Below are positions 1 to 5,553 of a stretch of DNA of 5,553 bases, piece after piece. Both the position numbers and the translations under genes were made by a program. Origin of the DNA: Acidobacteria bacterium UBA7540 (GTDB taxonomy: Bacteria > Acidobacteriota > Terriglobia > UBA7540). The DNA lies in contig DLMI01000210.1 of assembly GCA_002478145.1 (NCBI GenBank), forward strand, positions 1 through 5,553, in the 5' to 3' direction. The notes below the pieces were generated by a model. It did no database searches. It was not told the origin of the DNA and was given only the letters and a program-made list of their open reading frames with translations. The stretch's first letter is position 1. Each line of letters begins with the position of its first letter.

Positions 1-831
1 TACCATCTTCTCCTGCGCGCCACCGCGGAGACCCTGCTCCAAATCGCTGCCGATCCCAGACACTTGGGCGCGCAGCTCGGCTTCCTCACCGTGCTTCACA
101 CCTGGGGACAGAACCTCCATCACCATCCCCATGCCCATTGTGTGGTTCCCGGGGGCGGTCTCTCCTCGCGGGGGCCGCGTTGGATCTCTTGCCGTAAGAA
201 CTTCTTTCTTCCGGTCCGAGTGCTGAGCCGCCTCTTCCGGGGCAAGTTCCTCGCTTTGCTCCAAGATGCTTACCGAAAGGGCCAACTCCGTTTTCACGGC
301 GCCTTGGCTGGCTGGGCAGAGCCCTCCCAGTTCGCGCGCTTGTCCCAGCAACTGAAGAAGTCCGACTGGGTTGTTTACTCCAAGCCTCCCTTTGGGGGAC
401 CCCAACAGGTTCTAACCTATCTCTCACGATATACCCATCGCGTCGCCATCTCCAACTCGCGGCTGCTTTCCCTCCGAGACGGCCAGGTGAGCTTTCAGTG
501 GCGGGACTACCGCGATGGCCAGACCAAGGTTATGACCCTCAGCGCCGTAGAGTTCCTGCGCCGCTTCCTCCAACATATTCTGCCCGCGGGCTTCGTTAAG
601 ATCCGGCACTTCGGCTTCCTGGCGAACCGTAGCCGACGCCACAAGCTAGCACAGTGCCGCGAGTTACTGAGTTGCATCCAGGACACCATATCCGTGAGGC
701 CACCGTGCAAGGCCGACCATGTCTGCCCCGTTTGTGGCACCGGCATCCTACGGATTGTTGAATGGCTCGCCGCCGTTTCCGTGCTCCAGGCTGCTTGGCT
801 CTCCCAGCCCGTCTCCATGGACAGCTCTTGA
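1..831 (+). CDS. IS91-family (Y2/HUH) transposase, 5' end outside window
   Basis: The frame is open from base 1, so the gene enters from the left; 276 residues are visible before the TGA at 829-831. IS91 transposases are usually around 400 residues, so the N-terminal zinc-finger region is missing from view. The family moves DNA by single-strand, rolling-circle-like transposition. Seen here: the metal-binding HUH motif in HPHAHCVVPGGG (histidine codons at 130-132 and 136-138) and the paired catalytic tyrosines in YLSRYTHRVAISN (codons 418-420 and 430-432, four residues apart). The downstream block with RHFGFLANRSRR is also typical. One CPVC pair near the C-terminus (724-735) may bind metal. 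The visible frame has no internal stop, so the enzyme may be intact. An internal TTG at 64 could be mistaken for a start, but the frame and family similarity continue upstream of it (LLLRATAETL). Confidence 0.92.
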   Translation, partial: YHLLLRATAETLLQIAADPRHLGAQLGFLTVLHTWGQNLHHHPHAHCVVPGGGLSSRGPRWISCRKNFFLPVRVLSRLFRGKFLALLQDAYRKGQLRFHGALAGWAEPSQFARLSQQLKKSDWVVYSKPPFGGPQQVLTYLSRYTHRVAISNSRLLSLRDGQVSFQWRDYRDGQTKVMTLSAVEFLRRFLQHILPAGFVKIRHFGFLANRSRRHKLAQCRELLSCIQDTISVRPPCKADHVCPVCGTGILRIVEWLAAVSVLQAAWLSQPVSMDSS

Positions 832-1086
832 TGAACTCAACCTGGCAGTGCTGCTTCCCTCCGGCCCTCGCTTGCGACTCATCGAGTCTCACCCCCGACG
901 TGTGTCTCGGCCACCTGGATTTTCTCTTCCGAGCTAGCAAAACCCCGGTAGCCATGGCTTCATCCCAGCCCGATCTCAACCCTCTGCCCATCCCCAAGCC
1001 GGTCCACGCCCTTCTACCCACCTTTTCGCCAAGGACCCTCTACATTCAATCGCCATAGCCTCAGCGCAGCGGCTTAGTACAAACGC
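832..1086. other. Non-coding 3' tail of the IS91-like element
   Basis: This stretch follows the transposase stop directly. A short overlapping plus-strand frame runs to 1058 (its C-terminus reads TLYIQSP) but has low-complexity, Pro/Ser-rich composition and no domain, so I treat it as a chance frame. No promoter or second gene is supported. Confidence 0.45.
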
Positions 1087-1162
1087 TTCTATCGGGAATG
1101 CTCGGGCGATCAGGATCCGTTTGCACCTCGGCTTTCTTGCCGCCCGAGCACTCCCGATAGAA
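1087..1162. repeat. 22-bp near-perfect inverted repeat with 32-nt loop
   Basis: The left arm (1087-1108, beginning ttctatcggg and ending ctcgggcg) and right arm (1141-1162, beginning cgcccgag and ending cgatagaa) are reverse complements at 21 of 22 positions. The single mismatch is base 1098 against 1150-1152. The 32-nt spacer has no obvious structure. There is no following T-tract on either strand, so it is not a standard rho-independent terminator. It sits just 3' of the IS91 transposase and may be part of the element's origin end, or a separate small element that inserted there. Confidence 0.7.
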
Positions 1163-1174
1163 ACCTGTGGTTTC
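1160..1174. repeat. Small perfect hairpin, possible oriIS end structure
   Basis: A 6-bp perfect stem (gaaacc/ggtttc) closes a 3-nt loop (tgt). It overlaps the last bases of the longer inverted repeat and is followed three bases later by GTTC (1177-1180), the kind of tetranucleotide used as target or terminus signal by IS91 elements. The role as the element terminus is inference. Confidence 0.35.
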
Positions 1175-1180
1175 TCGTTC

Positions 1181-1573
1181 CAAATCCGGCGAAGTCCCCA
1201 CTCAGCATAGTTTGCGAGTGCGGCGTGATGCAGGCGCGATCGGTCGAGGTGGCAGGGCGGACCACATCTACGGTTAACCGACTGTACGGCCAGAAGGGGT
1301 TCAGCGCGCGGCGGAGGGATGCCTAACGAGTCCGGGTGGCCACTTGTACAGGTGGCGCATCGGACGCAATCTCTCCTGGCCAGCGGCTCTCCTTTCACCC
1401 CGACTGCTCAGTCTTGTGGGTAGACTGGCGGGTTCGCTGGTGGGACCTACAGTTCGAAGGTCTACACTGGAAGTCCCGAGGTTAGAACGGCAGTCCGTTA
1501 TGTCTCGAGGCCACCAAAAGTCAAAGGATGGGGTTTTCGCAAACCACGGCTAATTTTGCGGTCTCTGCTTCCC
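1181..1573. other. Intergenic stretch without a supported gene
   Basis: About 390 bp between the presumed IS end and the stop of the minus-strand regulator gene. Short frames on both strands show no recognisable domain, no good ribosome-binding site and no consistent coding character. Minor stem-loops are present (cagtct/agactg at 1409-1427, aacgg/ccgtt at 1486-1499, cgcaaa/tttgcg at 1538-1560). None is followed by a T-tract in the right orientation, so no terminator for the minus-strand gene is called. It may be remnant mobile DNA. Confidence 0.5.
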
Positions 1574-3541
1574 CTAAGGCGGGAAATTCATGCGGCGCAG
1601 GAGATCCTGGAAGCGCGGGTCGGAGCGCAGGAAGTCGAGCTCGGGTGCGCTCTTCTCATAGGCGGCGAGGTCCGTTCGTTCGTGGCAAGCTTGATTCAAC
1701 CAATGCAGCGCTTTCTCCTTATCCTTGAGCAGCCCGTACTGGAAGGCGACGAATAAAGCGGAATAAGAGTCGAAGTAGTGGGAGAGCGGACCGCTCTTCT
1801 GCTCCTGCCGATTGGCTTCGTAGCCTCGCTCCTTGAGTTGCGCGGCCTTGAGCTGCGCACCGGGCAGGCCCGATTTTGCGTAAGCCGCGGCGGTCTCCTC
1901 CTGGTCGTGGAACAGTGCCGGATCGTGCGCTAGGGCCGCTGCTTTCCTCCCTTCGGCCAGGGCGTCCGGAACTCTCCCCTCGATCCAGTAGATGCGGGCG
2001 AGCTGCTCGTGGGGAGTGGCCGATTGCGGGTTGATTGCGGCTGCTGTTTCCAACTGCTCTACCGCCCGATCATATTCGTGCAGGCCGAGGAGCATGACGC
2101 CGCGCAGGTAATTGATTGGCAACGAGAAGGGGTCCAGTTGCCGCGCCCGGTCGTTCTCTGCCACCGCCTCCGCAGGACGGCCAAGGGTTAGCAGGTGGAG
2201 GGAATACCAGTGGTGGGCCATTGCATAGTTCGGATTCAACTCAATTGCCCGTTTCAGCTCTTTGTCCCCCTCGGCGAATTTCCTCTGATAGACACAAGCG
2301 ATTCCAAGCGATGCGTGTGCTTCGGCGAGGTCGGGTTCGAGCGCCACGGCCTTGCGAGCGTATTTTTCGGCCAAAGGCGGGTCCGCCCACGGCCCCCAGC
2401 CCACCGTCAAGTAATCAGCCAGGCCGGAATAGGCCAGTGCGAACTGGGGATCTTCCCGCAGCGCCTGCTCGAAGTAGGCGCGGGCCCCCGCGGCTGCTTC
2501 CGGAGTTCTCTCGTTCCAAAGATAACGACCGTGTAGGTAGGCGTCGTAGGCGTGCGGGCTGACCGCTCGCTTGCTGGCCAAGCGCGTCTCTTCGGCGGTG
2601 GTCAGCCGCCCACTGACTTCGTGGGCAATCGCCAAGGCCACCTGCTTCTCCAGCCGCATGACGTCTCCGGCGTCGCGCTCATAGGTTTCCGCCCAAAGGT
2701 GGCGGTCGGTCCGCGCCTCGAGCAGTTGTGCGGTAATGCGCGCCCGGCCGCCGGAGCGTTGCACCGTCCCTTCCACGACAGCGTCCACGTCGAGTTCGCG
2801 CGCAATCTCCGGCAGGCGCTTTCTCGTCCCCTTGTAATGCATCACCGAGGTCCGCGAGATCACGCGCAGGGTCACGATTTGCCCCAGGTCGGTGATCAGG
2901 GCATCGGTCAGGCCGTCAGCGAAGTACTCCTGCTCGGGATCGCGCGACAGATTCTCGAGGGGTAGGACGGCGATGGATTGGATTTGTAGGGGCGGTTCGC
3001 GAACCGCCCCTACGGCCCGTAAAACGCGCTCGCGCAGGCTGCCGACGTTGAGGGCGAACAGAAGAGCCGCCATGGCCACCACGGCGCCAGAGCCCGCCCC
3101 GAGGATCCATCGGCCCTGTAGGGACGCCCGTCGTGGCGGCCCAGCCCCGGTAGGCCCCGCCCCGTCTGGTCCCAGGGCAGGTAGTCGCCACGGCGACCCC
3201 CCTGCCACTTCCACCGGCGCGATGAACCGATAGCCGCGACGCGGCACGGTCTCGATGTAACGAGGTGTTTGAGGGTCGTCGCCAAGCGTGTCCCGGATTT
3301 TCTTGATGGCGAAGTTGAGACCGTGTTCAAAATCTACAAAAGTGTCAGTGCCCCAGATTTGGTCCCGGATTTCTTCCCGCGTGACGAGTTCCGCCGGGCG
3401 GCTGGCGAGCAGGGTCAAAACTCTGAACGGCTGCGGGGGCAAGTGGAGGAGGACGCCCGACTTGCGCAACTCACCCGTTTCGAGGTCCAACTCGAAGACC
3501 CCGAAGCACGCTCGGGAGTGTGCCGTTGCCCGGCCAGCCAT
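1574..3541 (-). CDS. Membrane-tethered winged-helix regulator with TolB-N-like and TPR domains
   Basis: A 655-residue protein with an OmpR/PhoB-type winged-helix DNA-binding domain at about residues 12-108; the C-terminal hairpin motif PRRGYRFIAPV at 100-110 is characteristic. A low-complexity Gly/Pro-rich linker (about 112-142) and one hydrophobic helix (about 145-166, WILGAGSGAVVAMAALLFAL) follow. Next comes a TolB-N-like domain (about 186-310, SIAVLPLENLSRDPEQEYFADGLTDAL and DAVVEGTVQRSG). TPR-type repeats follow; 404-437, 438-471 and 472-505 are each exactly 34 residues, with degenerate units on both sides. A conserved-looking C-terminal block (about 590-650) ends the protein. The layout resembles CadC/ToxR-type one-component regulators: DNA binding inside, sensory or protein-binding domains outside. 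That topology and a signalling role are inferred. ATG at 3539-3541 is chosen because it precedes the winged helix by only about 11 residues and has a strong promoter just upstream; the Shine-Dalgarno match is weak. The linker coding region contains palindromic repeats. Ligand and targets are unknown. Confidence 0.93.
   Translation of the reverse strand: MAGRATAHSRACFGVFELDLETGELRKSGVLLHLPPQPFRVLTLLASRPAELVTREEIRDQIWGTDTFVDFEHGLNFAIKKIRDTLGDDPQTPRYIETVPRRGYRFIAPVEVAGGSPWRLPALGPDGAGPTGAGPPRRASLQGRWILGAGSGAVVAMAALLFALNVGSLRERVLRAVGAVREPPLQIQSIAVLPLENLSRDPEQEYFADGLTDALITDLGQIVTLRVISRTSVMHYKGTRKRLPEIARELDVDAVVEGTVQRSGGRARITAQLLEARTDRHLWAETYERDAGDVMRLEKQVALAIAHEVSGRLTTAEETRLASKRAVSPHAYDAYLHGRYLWNERTPEAAAGARAYFEQALREDPQFALAYSGLADYLTVGWGPWADPPLAEKYARKAVALEPDLAEAHASLGIACVYQRKFAEGDKELKRAIELNPNYAMAHHWYSLHLLTLGRPAEAVAENDRARQLDPFSLPINYLRGVMLLGLHEYDRAVEQLETAAAINPQSATPHEQLARIYWIEGRVPDALAEGRKAAALAHDPALFHDQEETAAAYAKSGLPGAQLKAAQLKERGYEANRQEQKSGPLSHYFDSYSALFVAFQYGLLKDKEKALHWLNQACHERTDLAAYEKSAPELDFLRSDPRFQDLLRRMNFPP
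2986..3013. repeat. Perfect 28-bp palindrome inside the regulator coding sequence
   Basis: Each half is gtaggggcggttcg or its exact reverse complement, with no loop. On the minus strand it is read in frame as VGAVREPPLQ (about residues 177-186), at the junction between the membrane helix and the TolB-N-like domain. Palindromes of the gtaggggcg...cgcccctac type recur as REP-like dispersed repeats in many GC-rich genomes (from memory, not searched). It is probably a repeat insertion tolerated in a linker. Confidence 0.85.
3121..3142. repeat. Imperfect hairpin in linker-coding region
   Basis: The segment gggacgcccg...gcggccc folds with pairs GGG/CCC and CGCC/GGCG interrupted by one mismatch. 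It is preceded by gta, giving the same gtaggg opening as the perfect palindrome at 2986. It encodes part of the Gly/Pro/Arg-rich linker (GPPRRAS). It could be a diverged copy of the same repeat family. Confidence 0.4.
3176..3206. repeat. Two-step stem-loop in linker-coding region
   Basis: The inner stem gtcgcc/ggcgac (3184-3189 with 3192-3197) has a 2-nt loop. The outer stem ggcagg/cctgcc (3176-3181 with 3201-3206) is separated from it by a 2x3 internal loop. It lies in frame in the linker after the winged helix (GGSPWRLPAL). It may be a third palindromic unit in the same linker. Confidence 0.5.
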
Positions 3542-3572
3542 AAACTACCCGCAGGGGATAAATGATAAGTAC

Positions 3573-3600
3573 ATTATATGCCCCTGGCCAGACAAATCAA
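3573..3600 (-). promoter_or_regulatory. Sigma70-like promoter of the winged-helix/TPR gene
   Basis: Read on the minus strand, TTGATT (3600-3595) is followed after 16 bp by a perfect TATAAT (3578-3573). A start site near 3566 would give a leader of about 24 nt before the ATG at 3541. The -10 box is a full consensus match, and the -35 box matches TTGACA at four of six positions. No clear operator overlaps it, but three direct repeats lie about 70-100 bp upstream. Confidence 0.6.
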
Positions 3601-3668
3601 GGCCTGTTGGGAAGACCACTTGGTGTGTATCTCGCGCGCCAACCATGGCGCCCTCAGCAGGTTAGCCG

Positions 3669-3701
3669 CTTGCCCCAAACTTGCCAAAAACTTGCCCCTC
3701 C
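3669..3701. repeat. Three CTTGCC direct repeats at 11-bp spacing
   Basis: CTTGCC occurs at 3669, 3680 and 3691, each the start of an 11-bp unit (cttgccccaaa, cttgccaaaaa, cttgcccctcc). On the minus strand the units read GGCAAG followed by T-rich spacers. OmpR/PhoB-type winged helices commonly bind head-to-tail repeats spaced one helical turn (about 11 bp), as in the pho box. The neighbouring gene encodes such a domain. A role as its binding site is inference. Confidence 0.45.
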
Positions 3702-3767
3702 TGCATTGACGCCAGCAGTCGTCCGCGCGAAAGTGCGAACTGCCCGAAGGTGCAAGCAAAACGCGCA

Positions 3768-3843
3768 GGTCGGGTGGGGCCGGTTCGTCTCTCCGCGCTT
3801 CAGCAGGGCCCGCGGGCATGAGCCGGGCGAGCCCCACCCGACC
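3768..3843. repeat. 76-bp element bounded by perfect 13-bp inverted repeats
   Basis: The arm ggtcgggtggggc (3768-3780) is exactly complemented by gccccacccgacc (3831-3843), with 50 nt between. The interior contains a further 10-bp palindrome gcccgcgggc (3808-3817). No T-tract follows. It looks like an intergenic REP/MITE-like repeat or a structured leader, but no duplicate is present in this window. Confidence 0.65.
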
Positions 3844-3932
3844 GCAAACGGGCATGGATCGGCACGTCATGGGCTGCCAAGCAACTGGTATGCCTGCCGC
3901 GACCGGCCAGCTTTACAGTAAACGGAGGTTTT

Positions 3933-4582
3933 ATGAAATTCGCGACTATTGTGCTTATGGGAATCATGCTGCTGGGATCTCCGGCTGCATTCAGCGCCGG
4001 CGACCCCGCCGGCGCTTCGGAAGTGGCCATCGGTTTCAACGGTGGGTCAACTTGGACATCAGGTTCGACGGGTATCTGCATTTGGTCCTTCCCGGTCCTT
4101 GGGGATCTCAACCTGGGGTCCTTGTACGCGACGGGCTCGTCCGGTGCCCCGGTCGTCGACAGGGCTCATTCTTACCTAATCTGGGTGTCAGACTTCAGCG
4201 TCGAAGCGCTACCCCCACCGGTGGGGCCAATCCGAACCTTTATCTCTTTCTGGCTCCCGCCGGAGAAGCCACCATCTATTTCAACCCCAACCCGGGAAGC
4301 CGTGACTTTACTAACCTCCTTGACCGGAGCACCTGGGGTGAACCCGTGGCCGTGTTTACCAGGGAGGCGTCACTTGTTCGAAGCAGCGATGGCCTGCTAA
4401 CGGATACTTTCATATTCTCGGCGAAGCTGGTATCGAGCGAGACGGTCAGCTTGAATGGGAAACACTTCAACTTCAGGGACCTGATCCCACATGGAATGAC
4501 CTGCTTCGAGACTGGGTATGAAGGTAGTTCGTGGGAGGCCGGCAGCTGCATCGCAATCGGCGGCGGGCTGCTCGGGCGTTAA
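3933..4582 (+). pseudogene. Exported protein of unknown function, split by a frameshift
   Basis: ATG at 3933 follows a good Shine-Dalgarno (ggagg at 3924-3928, 4-nt spacer). The N-terminus MKFATIVLMGIMLLG with a following PAAFSA is a clear Sec signal peptide, with cleavage probably near residues 19-22. The first frame reads sensibly to about SDFSVEALP (near 4214). It then turns into low-quality sequence and stops at 4400. The protein-like sequence resumes one frame back (TGGANPNLYLFLAPAGEATIYF) and runs to TAA at 4580-4582. Adding one C to the run of five at 4212-4216 restores a continuous protein of about 216 residues with three cysteines (about 49, 191, 206), ending near GSSWEAGSCIAIGGG. 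No slippery heptamer of the classic -1 type is present, so programmed frameshifting is unlikely. I do not recognise the family. The gene is divergent from the regulator and could be its target. A sequencing error instead of a true pseudogene is possible. Confidence 0.7.
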
Positions 4583-4638
4583 GGGGCGAGCCGCTGCTGG
4601 GGCGCCCTCCGCAGGAAAGCGGTGACTGCCGACGGCTC

Positions 4639-5070
4639 TCAGGTGAACTGAGACCAATAGGCGTCAGTCACGCGAGCATGCCCCAAGTGGGTCAACAGGA
4701 TCGGCAGCCGCCGCTCTACGTCTTGGCTGGAACGGTACGACTCCACTGAGGTCTCGACCGCGAAAGCGATGGTGAAAATCGTGCCAGCGCGCTTCGGAGC
4801 GGTCCGCTGGGCCTCTCAGTCCTGTCTGAGGGGAAAGATCCCGGAAAGTCCGCCGAACGGCCTCGCTTACCAGAGGTCGACCCTGTTCGGACACCGAGAA
4901 GGTGGGCGGGGTGTGCGGACCGAGAAACGCGTCCCGCCGACGAGCGTACTCGACGGGGACCTGGAGCGTAGAAGTGAGTACAGGCAGCAAGACTTACCAA
5001 ACTTGCTGTGACGAATGGTGAGCAACCCTTCGGCGAGATCGGCATCTCCCGGGGCCAGCGCGATGGGCAC
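4639..5070 (-). pseudogene. Degenerate tyrosine recombinase (phage-integrase family), catalytic half
   Basis: On the minus strand three frames must be joined. The first, 5061 to about 4990, reads ALAPGDADLAEGLLTIRH then SKFGKS, the usual block after the first catalytic Arg. The second, about 4990 to 4763, contains VEYARRRDAF, FSVSEQGRPL, VRRTF and WHDFHHRF. The third, about 4760 to the TGA at 4639-4641, contains VETSVESYRSSQDVERRLP, LLTHLGHARV and TDAYWSQFT. Joins near 4990 and near 4760 require small indels. The HxxR motif reads HDFH, so the catalytic Arg is His (4772-4774). The nucleophile position, nine residues after the LGH histidine, is Ser (4651-4653) instead of Tyr. The N-terminal arm-binding and core-binding domains are not recognisable. 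Intact relatives are roughly 300-340 residues. It is a dead integrase relic that points to past mobile-element activity. Confidence 0.8.
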
Positions 5071-5174
5071 TGGTCGGGTGAGGTTTCGCGCGCTTGGTCG
5101 CGGCAGGGTCTCTGCGGAGCCCACGGACGCATGGCGCATGGCTCTTCACTTGACCTTTACTCAGGAAGGCAGGT

Positions 5175-5451
5175 GTGACACTCAAGGTTAGCTATCGTAC
5201 TGGCTTTGGCTGGCTCAGGGCTTTCGCTGGTTGCGTTTGCTCCCCTGGGAATAATCGCGCTACGTCCTGCTGGCTCGGTATTTTTGGCAAGAGCATCTGG
5301 CTGCACCCCCGTGGGCGGAGCCCTGATGACAAATATCGGTGTGATCGATGGCAAGACAAATCTGGGTCCGGTGTTCGGAGACTTGGCAGGCTCGGTGGCA
5401 GCAAGCGTAGCCCGGACCTGTTCTGAAGGTCCGCGGTTCGTCCCGTATTGA
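5175..5451 (+). CDS. Small unrecognised ORF, exported-looking, probable frameshift near its start
   Basis: The frame ending at TGA 5449-5451 reads LAIVLALAGSGLSLVAFAPL, then a non-repetitive stretch with TNIGVIDGKTNLGPVFGDL and ends PRFVPY. Its hydrophobic start looks like a signal peptide, but this frame has no good start: it opens after a stop at 5176 and its first usual start codon is a TTG at 5206 without a ribosome-binding site. A GTG at 5175 one frame away has a strong aggaagg (5163-5169) five bases upstream and encodes MTLK. Removing one G near 5187 would join MTLK to LAIVLAL and give a protein of about 91 residues with a normal signal peptide. I recognise no family. It could be a frameshifted gene, a sequencing error, or a chance frame. 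Confidence 0.35.
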
Positions 5452-5504
5452 AAACAAAGAGCCGCAGAATCAACAAAACGGGTCCGCGCTACACTAGCTT
5501 CCGA

Positions 5505-5522
5505 CCCAATCTCGGGATTGGG
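5505..5522. terminator. 7-bp hairpin with tetraloop, possible weak terminator
   Basis: cccaatc pairs with gattggg around a tcgg loop, 53 bp downstream of the stop at 5451. There is no T-tract directly after it, so rho-independent termination is doubtful. Confidence 0.25.
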
Positions 5523-5553
5523 CCTGAGAAGTCTTAGTGCTGTTCTATAAAAG

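Larger units (their letters stand above)
1..1180 (+). mobile_element. Right portion of an IS91-like insertion sequence
   Basis: The element covers the transposase gene and its 3' non-coding tail. IS91-type elements lack classical terminal inverted repeats and target duplications. Their origin end (oriIS) lies downstream of the transposase and carries a small palindrome next to a preferred tetranucleotide. Here a perfect 6-bp hairpin with a 3-nt loop (gaaacc-tgt-ggtttc, 1160-1174) is followed by GTTC at 1177-1180, which fits that layout. The exact right boundary is inferred; it could also lie earlier (before 1087) or further right. The left end is outside the window. Confidence 0.5.
3542..3932. 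other. Divergent intergenic region with regulatory-looking structure
   Basis: About 390 bp separate the divergent starts of the regulator and the exported-protein gene. It holds the minus-strand promoter, three 11-bp-spaced direct repeats and a 76-bp element with 13-bp inverted repeats, all listed separately. No convincing promoter for the plus-strand gene was found by eye. Confidence 0.6.

Noticed and set aside
976..1398. A 140-codon minus-strand open frame across the long inverted repeat
   Set aside because: It has no recognisable domain, runs through the IS tail and the inverted repeat, and has an unusual Arg/Cys/Pro-rich composition. It looks like a chance frame in GC-rich DNA.
1430..1475. 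tRNA-like ggttcg and agttcgaa motifs
   Set aside because: No acceptor stem, anticodon arm or correctly spaced D arm can be folded around them.
1538..1560. Stem-loop cgcaaa/tttgcg as terminator of the minus-strand gene
   Set aside because: The stem is AT-rich and only 6 bp with an 11-nt loop; on the minus strand it is followed by A residues, not T.
2116..2562. Plus-strand open frames of 113-148 codons opposite the regulator gene
   Set aside because: They mirror the strongly supported minus-strand TPR-coding sequence and have low-complexity, Arg/Pro-rich translations.
3843..3930. Possible c-di-GMP or cGAMP (GEMM) riboswitch upstream of the exported-protein gene
   Set aside because: A few scattered matches such as gcaaac and gggctgcc are seen, but the GNAA tetraloop, receptor and conserved GACGCAAAGCC-type core are absent.
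3818..3932. 5' extension of the downstream frame of the exported-protein gene, starting at 3818
   Set aside because: The region upstream of the frameshift in this frame is Arg-rich, has no signal peptide and overlaps the inverted-repeat element. The ATG at 3933 with a Shine-Dalgarno and signal peptide is the better start.
5148..5153. TTGACC as a -35 box for the small ORF at 5175
   Set aside because: A matching -10 box would fall on or beyond the start codon, and none is visible.

Overview
This is a GC-rich bacterial window, most consistent with an Acidobacteriota-type genome. The main clue is the large minus-strand gene, which joins an OmpR/PhoB-type winged helix, one membrane helix, a TolB-N-like domain and TPR repeats. 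Acidobacteria carry many such proteins, but this is inference from architecture and not a taxonomic proof.

Layout. Bases 1-831 hold the C-terminal two thirds of an IS91-family (HUH/Y2) transposase that enters from the left. Its 3' non-coding tail follows, with a long inverted repeat (1087-1162) and a small hairpin (1160-1174) that may be the element's right end. About 390 bp without a convincing gene follow. Bases 1574-3541 (minus strand) encode the membrane-tethered winged-helix/TolB/TPR protein, with a near-consensus sigma70-like promoter at 3573-3600. The 391-bp divergent intergenic region carries three 11-bp-spaced direct repeats and a 76-bp element bounded by perfect 13-bp inverted repeats. 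Bases 3933-4582 (plus strand) are a gene for a small exported protein of unknown function, split by a one-base frameshift at a run of five C. Bases 4639 to about 5070 (minus strand) are a decayed tyrosine recombinase with at least two frameshifts and lost catalytic residues. Bases 5175-5451 (plus strand) are a small, unrecognised, exported-looking ORF that also seems to need a frame correction at its start.

How the parts fit. The left edge and the 4.6-5.1 kb region are remnants of mobile DNA (an IS91-type element and a dead integrase) flanking a regulator-like gene and a divergent exported-protein gene. The most unusual signal is a perfect 28-bp palindrome, plus two weaker stem-loops, lying in frame inside the linker-coding part of the regulator gene. 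This resembles REP-like or Rickettsia-palindromic-element insertions that became protein sequence. I see no defence system, CRISPR array, RNA gene or biosynthetic cluster. Several frameshifts in one short window could mean real decay or base-level assembly errors, and the sequence alone cannot separate these.
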